38,035 nucleotides of DNA. Source: Mollicutes bacterium. Lineage in GTDB: Bacteria; Bacillota_I; Bacilli_A; RF39; UBA660. Made by a program: the position numbers and the translations under genes. Shown piece by piece: positions 26,292 to 34,657 of this stretch. The stretch is from contig JAAYPA010000004.1 of assembly GCA_012520055.1 (NCBI GenBank), positions 1 to 38,035 on the forward strand, read 5' to 3'. The notes under the pieces were generated by a model. The model made no database searches. It saw nothing but the letters and a program-made list of their open reading frames with translations, and was not told the DNA's origin. The number at the start of each line of letters is the position of its first letter. The stretch's first letter is position 1.

Positions 26292-27175
26292 ATGAATATT
26301 AATGATTATAGTGATTATGATTTAATCTTAGTAAATGGTGAGCCTTTTAATATGATGAACTATAGAATTAAACAACAATTTGAAAGACTTAAACTAAATG
26401 ATCCTAGTTATCTTTTGTATAATTTAACTGAAGAACAAATTATTTGCATCGCCGAAGAACCGGAAGATATCGGTTATCAATATTTATATGAAATAATTCC
26501 CAATATCATAAGTACTTCCAAAAGAAGAATGATATCATATTTTGAACAAATAATAAGAAATTCAGAAGATTCAAATATAAAAGAATATATGATGGAGGCA
26601 AAGTATTATTTAACTTTTCTTAATCCCAAATTAGAAGACTTTTTTATCCAATATAACTTTCAAAATATTCCGAACAGATTTGTAGAAGAAATTAAAGTCA
26701 ACACTGTAGTAAGTGCTGATACGGAAAATTATATTAGAGATCTTTATGCTGAAAAATTTTTAAATAAAGCTCTTAATTATTTGTTTGATATAGATAATTT
26801 ATATTGTTTACCATATGTATCTCCACTTAAGGTAGAAAAAAAAATTAGATAATCCCGATAACTATTTTAAATATTTATTTCATCTCGGATTATTTGAATT
26901 ATCCATAATCTATTTTTCTAAAAAAGAACTACAAAAAAAGAAAAAAAATATATGACAAACTCCCTAAAAAAGAACAAAATGATGAAGATATGGAATTTAT
27001 TAAACAATCAGTAAATTGTAATGCCGATGATGAAGAACATAATATTACATTTGAACATGATTATACTGACGAATTTGGTTTTTATTCATTTACCCTAGAT
27101 AATGTTTTTAATTATATTGACGATATTAGGTATAATGCTAATAAAGATATATATAAAAATAAAAAAGAAAAGTAA
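26292..27175 (+). pseudogene. Unknown gene interrupted by two shifts at A-runs
   Basis: The first ORF (26292-26852, 186 aa, MNINDYSDYDLILVNGEPF...) ends just after an A9 run (26836-26844). Skipping one A opens a frame with coding character (LDNPDNYFKYLFHLGLFEL). A second one-base skip at the A-run near 26941-26948 joins it to the frame YDKLPKKEQ that contains the track ORF at 26990-27175 (MEFIKQSVN...KKEK). The restored protein would have about 293 residues; I do not recognise the family. It is Asp/Glu/Tyr/Asn-rich, mostly hydrophilic and seemingly cytosolic. It could be a decaying gene, a sequencing error in homopolymers, or a gene read by polymerase slippage. A terminator follows the last frame. 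Confidence 0.6.
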
Positions 27176-27177
27176 AT

Positions 27178-27206
27178 AAAAACTTACGATTAGGTAAGTT
27201 TTTTTA
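27178..27206 (+). terminator. Terminator after the interrupted gene
   Basis: AAAAACTTAC pairs with GTAAGTTTTT around a GATTAG loop, with a T-rich tail. It sits directly behind the stop of the third ORF segment, supporting a common gene end there. Confidence 0.75.
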
Positions 27207-27363
27207 TCTGTCATCATATCAATTAATTTTGGACGCTGTTTTAAAGGAGCAATAATAATTATATTAGATAAATGAGGAGAATAAACCGGTATTCTTAAAC
27301 AATATTAATAAAATAAAAGAAAGAATAAGTTCAAAATTGTCATGAACCCACGATCATGTACTT

Positions 27364-27392
27364 AAAAAAGCTGAAGTAAATTCAGCTTTTTT
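27364..27392 (-). terminator. Bidirectional terminator ending the par operon
   Basis: AAAAAAGCTGAA/TTCAGCTTTTTT with a five-base loop, T-tailed on both strands. It lies 20 bp past the DUF92 stop and ends the long minus-strand operon. Confidence 0.85.
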
Positions 27393-27411
27393 GTAGTTCG
27401 GTATCATACAA

Positions 27412-28152
27412 TTAATACAATAAAATATAACAGATTACAAAAACAAAGATGTTACTTAATAGGTTTACCATATTATTATCTATCATAGGAAAACCTTTGA
27501 TTAATTTTGTTTTCTTATTACAATGCTTTTTTTCTTCGACTTGCTTTTTACAAACAATACATTGATATTTTGCTTCGAAGATTGTTCCTAATATACTATC
27601 AAAAATTGAACCACATAAACCCATGAAAGATATTAAAAGAAAATTAGAAAAATTAGCATCTACTTCTAAATAAATAACTCCGACTATCATGCCTCCACAT
27701 AAGGAAGCAAATATACCTAATAAAGAAACTCCGCCCGACTGACCAGTCTCTATTTTTTTCATAGTAAAAATATTAATAGGCTTTTTTCTAGAAAGTGTGC
27801 CTATACTACTGGCTAAAGTATCTGCTAAACTAGATCCAATGACACAGTAATACATAATGTAAAACACATTATTATCGGTTATATAATGCAGTATTATACA
27901 TAAAGTAGCTGTTAACACATTGCTTATCATTTGTTTAATATTTCGAGTGCCATCTTTTTTAGTTTTTTTAATCTTATCTGATAATATTGTCAAAATAAAA
28001 ACTGTAGCTAAAGCTATAAAAGCCGGGTAATTACCCCAAGTATATATAATTATTCCAAAAAGCCAAGCTAAAAGAGTACCTGGAATAGTCACTTTTTTAG
28101 CATAGCCGGCATATAAAGCCAAAATAGTAGGAATTATAAAATTCAAATACAT
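27412..28152 (-). CDS. DUF92/VTE6-like membrane protein
   Basis: A 246-aa polytopic membrane protein of the DUF92/TMEM19 family. The signature segments GSSLADTLASSIGTLSRKK and ETGQSGGVSLLG, together with GLCGSIFDSILG, are clear. The plant member VTE6 phosphorylates phytyl phosphate to phytyl diphosphate. A four-Cys/His cluster (QCIVCKKQVEEKKHC) in a loop could bind a metal. The track start at 28173 is a TTG; the ATG at 28152 behind GGAAGTGG is preferred and overlaps the previous stop as TAATG, so translation is coupled. The likely job is the second kinase step after the adjacent VTE5-like enzyme, on a polyprenyl substrate that remains unknown. Confidence 0.8.
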   Translation of the reverse strand: MYLNFIIPTILALYAGYAKKVTIPGTLLAWLFGIIIYTWGNYPAFIALATVFILTILSDKIKKTKKDGTRNIKQMISNVLTATLCIILHYITDNNVFYIMYYCVIGSSLADTLASSIGTLSRKKPINIFTMKKIETGQSGGVSLLGIFASLCGGMIVGVIYLEVDANFSNFLLISFMGLCGSIFDSILGTIFEAKYQCIVCKKQVEEKKHCNKKTKLIKGFPMIDNNMVNLLSNIFVFVICYILLY

Positions 28153-28793
28153 TAAACCACTTCCAATAACCAAACTATTATAAATATACCTAAAGGTAGA
28201 TATACGTTATCTAAACCTTTAATTCCAATCAATTCTATTAATGAGGCGCTGATTCCGATAATAATTATTTCAAAAATATTTAAATCTAAATTAAAAAATG
28301 AGTTAAAGAAAAAAACTACAAAAAGAGATGCTACTAAAACTGTTATAGTTCCTACTAAAGTTTTTTTATTAATAATTTTTTTACTCTCAAAATTCCTGGC
28401 TATGATTGGGGCTAACCCATCACCTAATCCCATACAAAACAAACCTATAGCATAAGCTCCCACTAAATCATTATTAAAATAAGTTAGCAAAGACATAATA
28501 AATACACTGATGGGATAACATATAGTCCCAAATGAATTCTCATCTTCCATTCCTTTAAATATATTTTTCTTATATGATAAATAATTTAAAATAATAAAAG
28601 TTAATGGGGGTATAAACATATGAAACGTATATTGAAAATAATAATACATAATAAAAAAACAAAAAGAAACACCAATATGAACTATTTTTCTGGTAATAAA
28701 TTTATTTATTTTAAATTTTTCATTTAAAACATTTGCTATCAATAAAATTAATAACAAATATGCATAGGTAAGTACATAACCAAGCCAAATCAT
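28152..28793 (-). CDS. Dolichol/phytol kinase-like CTP-dependent membrane kinase
   Basis: A 213-aa polytopic membrane protein of the phosphatidate cytidylyltransferase/dolichol kinase superfamily. ITRKIVHIG near residue 35, NSFGTICYP, GLGDGLAPIIARNF and NKKTLVGT in the C-terminal half, and the closing ELIGIKGLDNVYLPL are those of phytol and dolichol kinases (VTE5, SEC59). Members phosphorylate long-chain isoprenoid alcohols with CTP or UTP. AGGTGA precedes the ATG, and the gene follows abgT by seven bases. Together with the coupled DUF92 gene it would convert a polyprenol to its monophosphate and then diphosphate. A CDP-lipid-synthase-type activity is less likely on these motifs. Confidence 0.82.
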   Translation of the reverse strand: MIWLGYVLTYAYLLLILLIANVLNEKFKINKFITRKIVHIGVSFCFFIMYYYFQYTFHMFIPPLTFIILNYLSYKKNIFKGMEDENSFGTICYPISVFIMSLLTYFNNDLVGAYAIGLFCMGLGDGLAPIIARNFESKKIINKKTLVGTITVLVASLFVVFFFNSFFNLDLNIFEIIIIGISASLIELIGIKGLDNVYLPLGIFIIVWLLEVV

Positions 28794-28800
28794 GAATCAC

Positions 28801-30333
28801 CTAAATAGTTGGGAAACTATTAATACCTAAAGGTAAGCCAATAATATAAAAAGCAATTAGAATAATTATCCATAATAAAATAGTATATCCCGAATAAGGT
28901 AAAATATATTTAATATTACCCCAAACTGTATCATGATCATCTTGACTGTATAATTCCATAAAAGCAATATAAATTATAAAATAGGCCATTATTGGGGTAA
29001 GTCCATAAGTAATACCTTCTCCAAATCTAAAGACCACAGAAGCAAATTCCGGACTCATTCCTGAATTCATAAAGACCGGAACGACTACCCCACTTAAAAT
29101 AACCCATTTATTAACACTACCCGGTATTAAAATTGTACTAATTGCACTAACCAGTAATGTTAAAAGTATTAAAGGTATTCCCGTAAATTCGAAATTATTA
29201 ATTAAATTAGCTAAAGATGCTACAATTACCGGACCAATATTGGTTTTCTTAAAAATAAAAATTAACATAGATGCCATAAATATTAGGACAATAACTTTAC
29301 CTACTCCGTCTAAAGAATGGCTAAGTGCTGAACACATATCACGGTGATTTCTGATTTGTTTGGTAACTATACCATAACTTAAACCTAAAATAATAAATAG
29401 GAATACAATAACAAAGACGAATCCTTGATTAAAGAATGAATTATAACCAAATAATTTATCAATATATAATACTTGACTATAATCCAGCAATTTCCCACTA
29501 AAAGGTAAGCCAGGAATAATACTATATACAAATATTAAAATGTAAGCTATCCCACATAATCCGGAAACAATTAACCCTTTTTTCTCTCTTTTAGTCAAAT
29601 AATCTTCTGAATCATCCTCAAAATTATAATGACCAATTTGCGGTACAATTATCTTTTCCGTAACAGATGTAATAATAGCAGCCAAACTAATAGTTGAAAC
29701 TAAACAAATTAAAAGATATGCAAAAGTATTAATTGCATAAGAACTTGTTAATACCCTTGCACTTAAAAGAGTGTAACTTAATACCGTAGAATCTACCGAA
29801 TTAATAAATATATTGGTTCCGATACCACAAGTAATAGAAGCAAAAGCACAAACTATTCCTGCTTTAGGATTTCTTTTACCATATTTAAATAATAAAGCAG
29901 CAAGTGGTATTAATGCTATAAAACTTAAATCACCAATAATTGTTGAGAATATACAAAGAAATGATAAAGAAAAAGTTACAACCTTTTTACTTACTTTTTT
30001 GGTTAATATGTAAAAAAATGAATCTAAAAATCCGCTCTTATCCATAATACCTACCCCAATTAAGGTAATTAATAACATAGATAAAGGAGTAAAAGCTGCA
30101 AAGTTTGAAACAGTATTACTAAAAATATATTTTAAACCACTTAAACTAAATAAAGACTCAACTGAAACTAAGACCGATTCATATCCGCCATTGGCTGTCA
30201 CTTTATTATATGAAGTACTGACATTGAATAAATTTAAAATACCACTTAAAACAATAGTCCAGATAATTAGGACTATAAATGACATTATAGGATGTAGTAC
30301 AATACGATCTCTGATTGTTCTTATTCTTTTCAT
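28801..30333 (-). CDS. abgT: AbgT-family transporter
   Basis: A 510-aa membrane transporter with about eleven to thirteen hydrophobic segments. The start HPIMSFIVLIIWTIVLSGIL and the conserved segments FTPLSMLLITLIGVGIMDKSG, SLSFLCIFSTIIGDLSFIALIPLAA, and LIPGSVNKWVILSGVVVPVF identify the AbgT family. E. coli AbgT imports p-aminobenzoyl-glutamate, while other members export antifolates, so direction and substrate are open here. It overlaps the DUF951 gene by four bases (ATGA) and has AGGGAG as ribosome binding site. Its presence in a partitioning operon is unusual and probably reflects co-transcription rather than shared function. Confidence 0.92.
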   Translation of the reverse strand: MKRIRTIRDRIVLHPIMSFIVLIIWTIVLSGILNLFNVSTSYNKVTANGGYESVLVSVESLFSLSGLKYIFSNTVSNFAAFTPLSMLLITLIGVGIMDKSGFLDSFFYILTKKVSKKVVTFSLSFLCIFSTIIGDLSFIALIPLAALLFKYGKRNPKAGIVCAFASITCGIGTNIFINSVDSTVLSYTLLSARVLTSSYAINTFAYLLICLVSTISLAAIITSVTEKIIVPQIGHYNFEDDSEDYLTKREKKGLIVSGLCGIAYILIFVYSIIPGLPFSGKLLDYSQVLYIDKLFGYNSFFNQGFVFVIVFLFIILGLSYGIVTKQIRNHRDMCSALSHSLDGVGKVIVLIFMASMLIFIFKKTNIGPVIVASLANLINNFEFTGIPLILLTLLVSAISTILIPGSVNKWVILSGVVVPVFMNSGMSPEFASVVFRFGEGITYGLTPIMAYFIIYIAFMELYSQDDHDTVWGNIKYILPYSGYTILLWIIILIAFYIIGLPLGINSFPTI

Positions 30334-30512
30334 TTTTTTCTCCCTTTAAGTTTTTTTTCAAATTCTAATCTATCCATCATAATTTCTCTGTTACAATGAA
30401 TACATTTTAATTTAATGTCTACCCCAACACGAGTTATTTTCCATAAATTGGTCCCACAAGCATGAGCTTTTTTCATAATTACTTCATCATTTAAAACATA
30501 TTCTTTTTTCAT
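30330..30512 (-). CDS. DUF951 protein
   Basis: A 60-aa protein matching DUF951 closely: LNDEVIMKKAHACGTNLWKI, then GVDIKLKCIHCNREIMMDRLEFEKKLK. Three Cys (CGT, CIHC) suggest a small zinc-binding or nucleic-acid-binding fold. The function is unknown. In many Bacillota this gene sits next to mscS, parB and ychF, and it does so here (ychF is not in the window). An AGGATGA-type site precedes the ATG. Confidence 0.93.
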   Translation of the reverse strand: MKKEYVLNDEVIMKKAHACGTNLWKITRVGVDIKLKCIHCNREIMMDRLEFEKKLKGRKK

Positions 30513-30517
30513 TTAAA

Positions 30518-31297
30518 TCATCCTGCCAATTTTATTTTATTTTTATCAAAACTGATCTTAATTTTTTCTAAAATTTCTCTTCTTAAAAATTCTTCTTTTC
30601 CTTGTTTACATTTTACTTGAAATAAATATACCAAATTTGCTCCGGAAATTTTGTCAATTCCCAAATAAATACTTTCTTTTTGATCAACATAATCATATTG
30701 ATATATATCTTTTAAAATATCTTCTACAACTCTTTTAACAATTTTATGATCGACATCTGATGCTAAAGTTATTTCAAAGGGCATTATTGTTTGTTTTTGA
30801 CTTAAATTTATTACTGTATCAACATTTCGGTTAGTAATAATAAGGACATCACCGGTAACTGATTTAATTTTAGTTGTTTTTAAACCAAAGGAAATAACCG
30901 TCCCGATAAAATCTTTATATTTAATTTTATCACCGACCACATAATAATTATCCATGATAATATTTATTCCTCCGATAATATCTTTTAAAGCATCTTGAAG
31001 AGCTAAACCCACTAATAAACCGATGATTCCTAATCCAGCTAACATTGAAGTGGTATTAATTCCGTATATTTCTAAAATGATTAATATAGCTATGATAGAA
31101 ATAGTATATTTCATAATATTATTAAACAATAGTATTAAGGTTTTACGACGTTTAATATCAAGTTCAGTTTTTCCCTTAACTGTTAATTTATTGATTAATT
31201 TAACTATAACATTATAAAAAATTATAGCTAATACTATAACTAATATCGGACCATAAAATTTCTTAGAAAAAATTATATCTCCAACTTTTTCTATCAA
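30518..31297 (-). CDS. MscS-type mechanosensitive channel
   Basis: A 259-aa small-conductance mechanosensitive channel. Three membrane helices (about 10-30, 55-80, 83-105) end in the Gly/Ala-rich pore helix MLAGLGIIGLLVGLALQDALKDIIGG, followed by the beta domain (VVGDKIKYKDFIGTVISFGLKTTKIKS) with the conserved NRNV segment. It releases solutes on hypo-osmotic shock. The track start at 31306 is a GTG within the AAGGTG ribosome binding site; the TTG at 31297, six bases behind it, is preferred, though not certain. The gene overlaps or abuts the parB stop. Confidence 0.92.
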   Translation of the reverse strand: MIEKVGDIIFSKKFYGPILVIVLAIIFYNVIVKLINKLTVKGKTELDIKRRKTLILLFNNIMKYTISIIAILIILEIYGINTTSMLAGLGIIGLLVGLALQDALKDIIGGINIIMDNYYVVGDKIKYKDFIGTVISFGLKTTKIKSVTGDVLIITNRNVDTVINLSQKQTIMPFEITLASDVDHKIVKRVVEDILKDIYQYDYVDQKESIYLGIDKISGANLVYLFQVKCKQGKEEFLRREILEKIKISFDKNKIKLAG

Positions 31298-31298
31298 C

Positions 31299-32186
31299 TT
31301 ATTCACCTTCTATATTAATATTTAATATTTCTAAAATTCTAACTAAATCCGCTTCACTATCAAAAGGAATCGTAATTTTATTATTAGAAATATTAACTTT
31401 AGTACCGATAACATCTCTTAAAGTGTTTTCAAATACAGAAATTCTCGGTGATTTATATTTAGTCCTGATAATCGGTTTCTTCTTAATAATATTTTCACTG
31501 GAAGCTAATTTTTCTAACTCTCTTACTGATATATCATCAGTAATAATTTTATCTGATAAAGTTAAAATTAATGCTTGATCTTCTAGTTTAGATAATATTC
31601 TGGCATGACTTTGGGAAAGTTTACCTTGATTAATTAAATCACGAACACTTTTAGGTAAACTTAAAAGTCCTAAAAGATTGGTAATGTAACTTCTGCTTTT
31701 ACCAAACTTTTTAGATAGTTCTTCTTGTGTAAAACCAGTACTATCTAAATATTTTTTAAAAGCATTGGCTATTTCAATCGGAGTTAAATCTTCTCTTTGG
31801 ATATTTTCAAGTAAAGCTATATCCATCATTTCTTGATCAGAAAATTCTTTAATAATTGCTGGGATAGTAGTAAGACCTGCTAATTTCGAAGCTTTGGTAC
31901 GACGTTCACCAGCAACTAGTTCATAGCCTTTAATACTTTTTTTAACAATAATAGGTTGTAAAACTCCATGTTCTTTAATCGAAGAGGCTAATTCTGCTAA
32001 AGCTGTTTCATCAAAATGTTGACGCGGTTGATAAGGATTACTACGAATCTCATCAATAGGAATTTCAACTATATCATTTAATGTTGCATGCTCAATAATG
32101 TCTTTTTCTATAACTGAAAAATCCATTGAATCACTATTAAACAGTTGTTCTAATCCCTTTCCTAAGGCTTTTCTTTTATTTTCCAT
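31299..32186 (-). CDS. parB: Chromosome partitioning protein ParB/Spo0J
   Basis: A 295-aa ParB. The N-terminal GKGLEQLF leads to the CTPase/ParB domain with IPIDEIRSNPYQPR, the GERRxxA box (VAGERRTKASKLA) and ENIQREDLTPIE. A helix-turn-helix for parS binding follows (TQEELSKKFGKSRSYITNLLGLLSLP, with SHARIL), and a C-terminal dimerisation segment ends the protein. It loads SMC and segregates origins with ParA. It overlaps parA by eleven bases. No parS site (TGTTTCACGTGAAACA-like) was noticed in the window. AAGGAGG lies about 12 bases before the ATG. Confidence 0.96.
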   Translation of the reverse strand: MENKRKALGKGLEQLFNSDSMDFSVIEKDIIEHATLNDIVEIPIDEIRSNPYQPRQHFDETALAELASSIKEHGVLQPIIVKKSIKGYELVAGERRTKASKLAGLTTIPAIIKEFSDQEMMDIALLENIQREDLTPIEIANAFKKYLDSTGFTQEELSKKFGKSRSYITNLLGLLSLPKSVRDLINQGKLSQSHARILSKLEDQALILTLSDKIITDDISVRELEKLASSENIIKKKPIIRTKYKSPRISVFENTLRDVIGTKVNISNNKITIPFDSEADLVRILEILNINIEGE

Positions 32187-32961
32187 TTCTTTCTATAACC
32201 TCCTTAGCCAAGTTCAAATATGCCTCGGCTGCACGAGAAGTTGGATCATATTCATTAATAGGCTCCCCATGTGAAGGAGCTTCAACTAATCTTATTAATC
32301 TTGGTATGATAGTATTAAATACTTTATCTTTAAAGAATCTTCTTACTTCTTCAACTACTTCTAATCCTAAATTAGTACGTGAATCAAGTAAAGTTAATAA
32401 TACACCTTCTATTTTTAGATTAGGATTTAATCTGGTTTGAGTCATAATAATAGTGTTTAATAATTGTGTGATTCCTTCTAATGCAAAAAATTCACATTGG
32501 ACGGGAATAATTACAGAATCACTGGCTACAAGTGCATTAGTAGTGATTAATCCTAAAGAAGGAGGACAATCAATAATAACATATTCATAGTTATCTTTAA
32601 TTTTTTCAAGAGCTGCTCGTAACTGTTCATTCTTTTTAAATGTCGCATTATGATAGCCTTTTTCTACCAATTCAATATCCAAACCGGCTAAATTAATAGT
32701 TGCCGGAATAATAGAAAGGTTAGAAAATTTAGTTTTAATAATTCCTTTTTTAGGTTCCACACTACCATTTAATATATCATAAATACTATAAGTTATATCA
32801 CCTTTATTAATACCTAAACCGGTTGTAGCATTACCTTGCGGATCTAAATCTACTAGAAGCGTCTTACAACCTAATTTTCCTAAAGAAGCAGCTACATTAA
32901 TACTAGTTGTTGTCTTTCCTACTCCGCCTTTTTGATTTACCAAAGATATAACTTTTGTCAT
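32176..32961 (-). CDS. parA: Chromosome partitioning ATPase ParA/Soj
   Basis: A 261-aa ParA/Soj ATPase with the deviant Walker A KGGVGKTTTSIN (residues 10-21), LVDLDPQGNATTGLG, and the Walker B region YVIIDCPPSLG. It cooperates with ParB in moving the replication origin, and in sporulating bacteria Soj also acts through Spo0A and DnaA. It is the first gene of the parA-parB-mscS-DUF951-abgT-VTE5-VTE6 operon. The next upstream genes are surface proteins rather than rsmG and mnmG, so the usual origin gene order is broken on this side. Confidence 0.97.
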   Translation of the reverse strand: MTKVISLVNQKGGVGKTTTSINVAASLGKLGCKTLLVDLDPQGNATTGLGINKGDITYSIYDILNGSVEPKKGIIKTKFSNLSIIPATINLAGLDIELVEKGYHNATFKKNEQLRAALEKIKDNYEYVIIDCPPSLGLITTNALVASDSVIIPVQCEFFALEGITQLLNTIIMTQTRLNPNLKIEGVLLTLLDSRTNLGLEVVEEVRRFFKDKVFNTIIPRLIRLVEAPSHGEPINEYDPTSRAAEAYLNLAKEVIERNGK

Positions 32962-32999
32962 TTTTAACCACTGCCTTCTTACTTCTCTTATCTAGAAAT

Positions 33000-33028
33000 A
33001 TTTTACCATATATAAATATAAATGTCTA
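33000..33028 (-). promoter_or_regulatory. Promoter of the par operon
   Basis: TAGACA (33023-33028), a 17-bp spacer ending in TGG, then TAAAAT (33000-33005), 39 bp before the parA ATG. Confidence 0.6.
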
Positions 33029-33061
33029 AGATAAAACAAAAAATATAAAATCGTTTGATCA

Positions 33062-33086
33062 TTAAAAAATTCGTAAAAACGAATTC
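33062..33086 (-). terminator. Terminator after the surface-protein pair
   Basis: On the minus strand AATTCG/CGAATT with a six-base loop runs into TTTT. It is two bases behind the stop codon. Confidence 0.65.
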
Positions 33087-33087
33087 T

Positions 33088-34647
33088 TTAATCAACTACA
33101 TAAGGATTTGTTAATGTCCCTGATCCAGTTACGACGACATCCGGTTTTAAATTAATAACTGGTCTTATTGCGACATATTCATCGTTAATGAAATATGTGC
33201 TTATCTTAGAGCTGGAGGATACACCATAAAGATTTTCTCTAAAAGGAGTCATTGTCCAATACAAATAATTGAAATATAAATAATTATCTCTATTTGATGT
33301 ATCAAATAATAGCCCAGCTATTGACACTTCATCGGCGGTTATAAGCCCGACCGGATATGTTAGTGCACCGTTACCAATATGTTTTTTGGTAACCGTAAAT
33401 TGGTCATTTATAAAGCCACATTTTAAAGTCGGTGCTTTGTTTAAATATAATCTATAAAACCCTGCATAGTAATTTTCACCAGGAAAATTACCATATCCCG
33501 GACTAATATTATATCCTCCAACTTCACTGCTTAATAAACGATCGTTACAAAATAAATTATCAGCTATTTTATTTTCAAATGTTTTACTTAAAATGTTTTC
33601 TTCATACCATTCATCTAAAACTATTTTAATATTACTTGAGGTGTCATTAGTAACTGCCTCTATTCGTGATTTAGAAGCTTCTCCGTTAGGTCCACCATAC
33701 ATATATCCTACATACTTAATATCATCAGTATATTCATTCCATTTGTCAAGATTAATATATACATCGTCATCTTCTCCGCTCATAGTACCATTTTGCTTAA
33801 ATTCTTCTTCTGTTCCGTTATATAGTATTCGAATAGAGCCATCTCCATTGATACGGACTATTTTCCACTGAAAACCACCAAATATTAAATTATTCTTAAG
33901 TAAGCTATTGTTACCACGAAAATAATAGCTAGTTCCATATTCATCTTCCATAGCGTATAAACCACTATCTGAAGAAGATGAAATAGCTGCAAAGCTTGGA
34001 TTACCTTTTGCTTCGATAACTGATGGTCCTCCCGCTTCAGATAAAATTATATCTTTTAAACAATTACCTGATACACATGGATCAGCATAATTTTCAATTA
34101 AAATATGAGCTTTAAAAGTCTGATTTATATCACCTGATTGATCATTACCTGTTTCATAATAATAAAATTTCATTTGATAGCTGTGAATTGCACCATCTAC
34201 ATCTCCTATAAATTTACCGACACCCAGTTCTATTCTATTGGTACCTACATAAATATCATCTGGAATAGCCGGTACAATATAACCATTATCAGATGTATTG
34301 GTGCTGGTCATTGTAAAACTAATAGCATTTTTACTTATACCATTTTCATCTATTATTAAACTAATTTTATAATACATTTCAGATTGTTCAATTGTACTTG
34401 TTCCAGTTACTGTAAAATCTTTTGTTCCAAAAGCTTCATCTGATGGATATAAACCAGTAGCTTCAATTCCATTTCCACCATCAAACTCTATTTCCATTTT
34501 ACCGGAATCTAAAGTAATGGTAGTATCGGTTTCAACCCCGGTAATATTGGCAACAAAATATGAATATGTTATTCCTACTAACATAAAAAAGATAACAATA
34601 AATATACAATATTTAAGAATTTTATTTATATTTTTTATTACTTTCAT
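33088..34647 (-). CDS. Secreted paralogous surface protein (copy 1)
   Basis: A 519-aa exported protein. Residues 12-34 form a hydrophobic signal/anchor ending GITYSYFVA, a form like that of SipW-processed TasA/camelysin proteins. An N-terminal beta-rich domain follows (about 40-190), then a cysteine pair (CVSGNC, near 193-198), and a C-terminal domain (about 230-519) with GFQWKIVRINGDGSIRI, a Trp/Asp-rich centre, YPVGLITADEV, YWTMTPF and IRPVINL. The last domain resembles DUF6273-like modules common in gut Bacillota; this match is tentative. It is about 60 % identical by eye to the 533-aa protein just upstream, with ten bases between them and only a weak ribosome binding site, so they are probably translated together. 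Confidence 0.75.
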   Translation of the reverse strand: MKVIKNINKILKYCIFIVIFFMLVGITYSYFVANITGVETDTTITLDSGKMEIEFDGGNGIEATGLYPSDEAFGTKDFTVTGTSTIEQSEMYYKISLIIDENGISKNAISFTMTSTNTSDNGYIVPAIPDDIYVGTNRIELGVGKFIGDVDGAIHSYQMKFYYYETGNDQSGDINQTFKAHILIENYADPCVSGNCLKDIILSEAGGPSVIEAKGNPSFAAISSSSDSGLYAMEDEYGTSYYFRGNNSLLKNNLIFGGFQWKIVRINGDGSIRILYNGTEEEFKQNGTMSGEDDDVYINLDKWNEYTDDIKYVGYMYGGPNGEASKSRIEAVTNDTSSNIKIVLDEWYEENILSKTFENKIADNLFCNDRLLSSEVGGYNISPGYGNFPGENYYAGFYRLYLNKAPTLKCGFINDQFTVTKKHIGNGALTYPVGLITADEVSIAGLLFDTSNRDNYLYFNYLYWTMTPFRENLYGVSSSSKISTYFINDEYVAIRPVINLKPDVVVTGSGTLTNPYVVD

Positions 34648-34657
34648 ATTTTACTTC

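Noticed and set aside
31299-33060. parS site near parAB
   Set aside because: I looked for TGTTTCACGTGAAACA-like palindromes and noticed none; a systematic scan was not possible.
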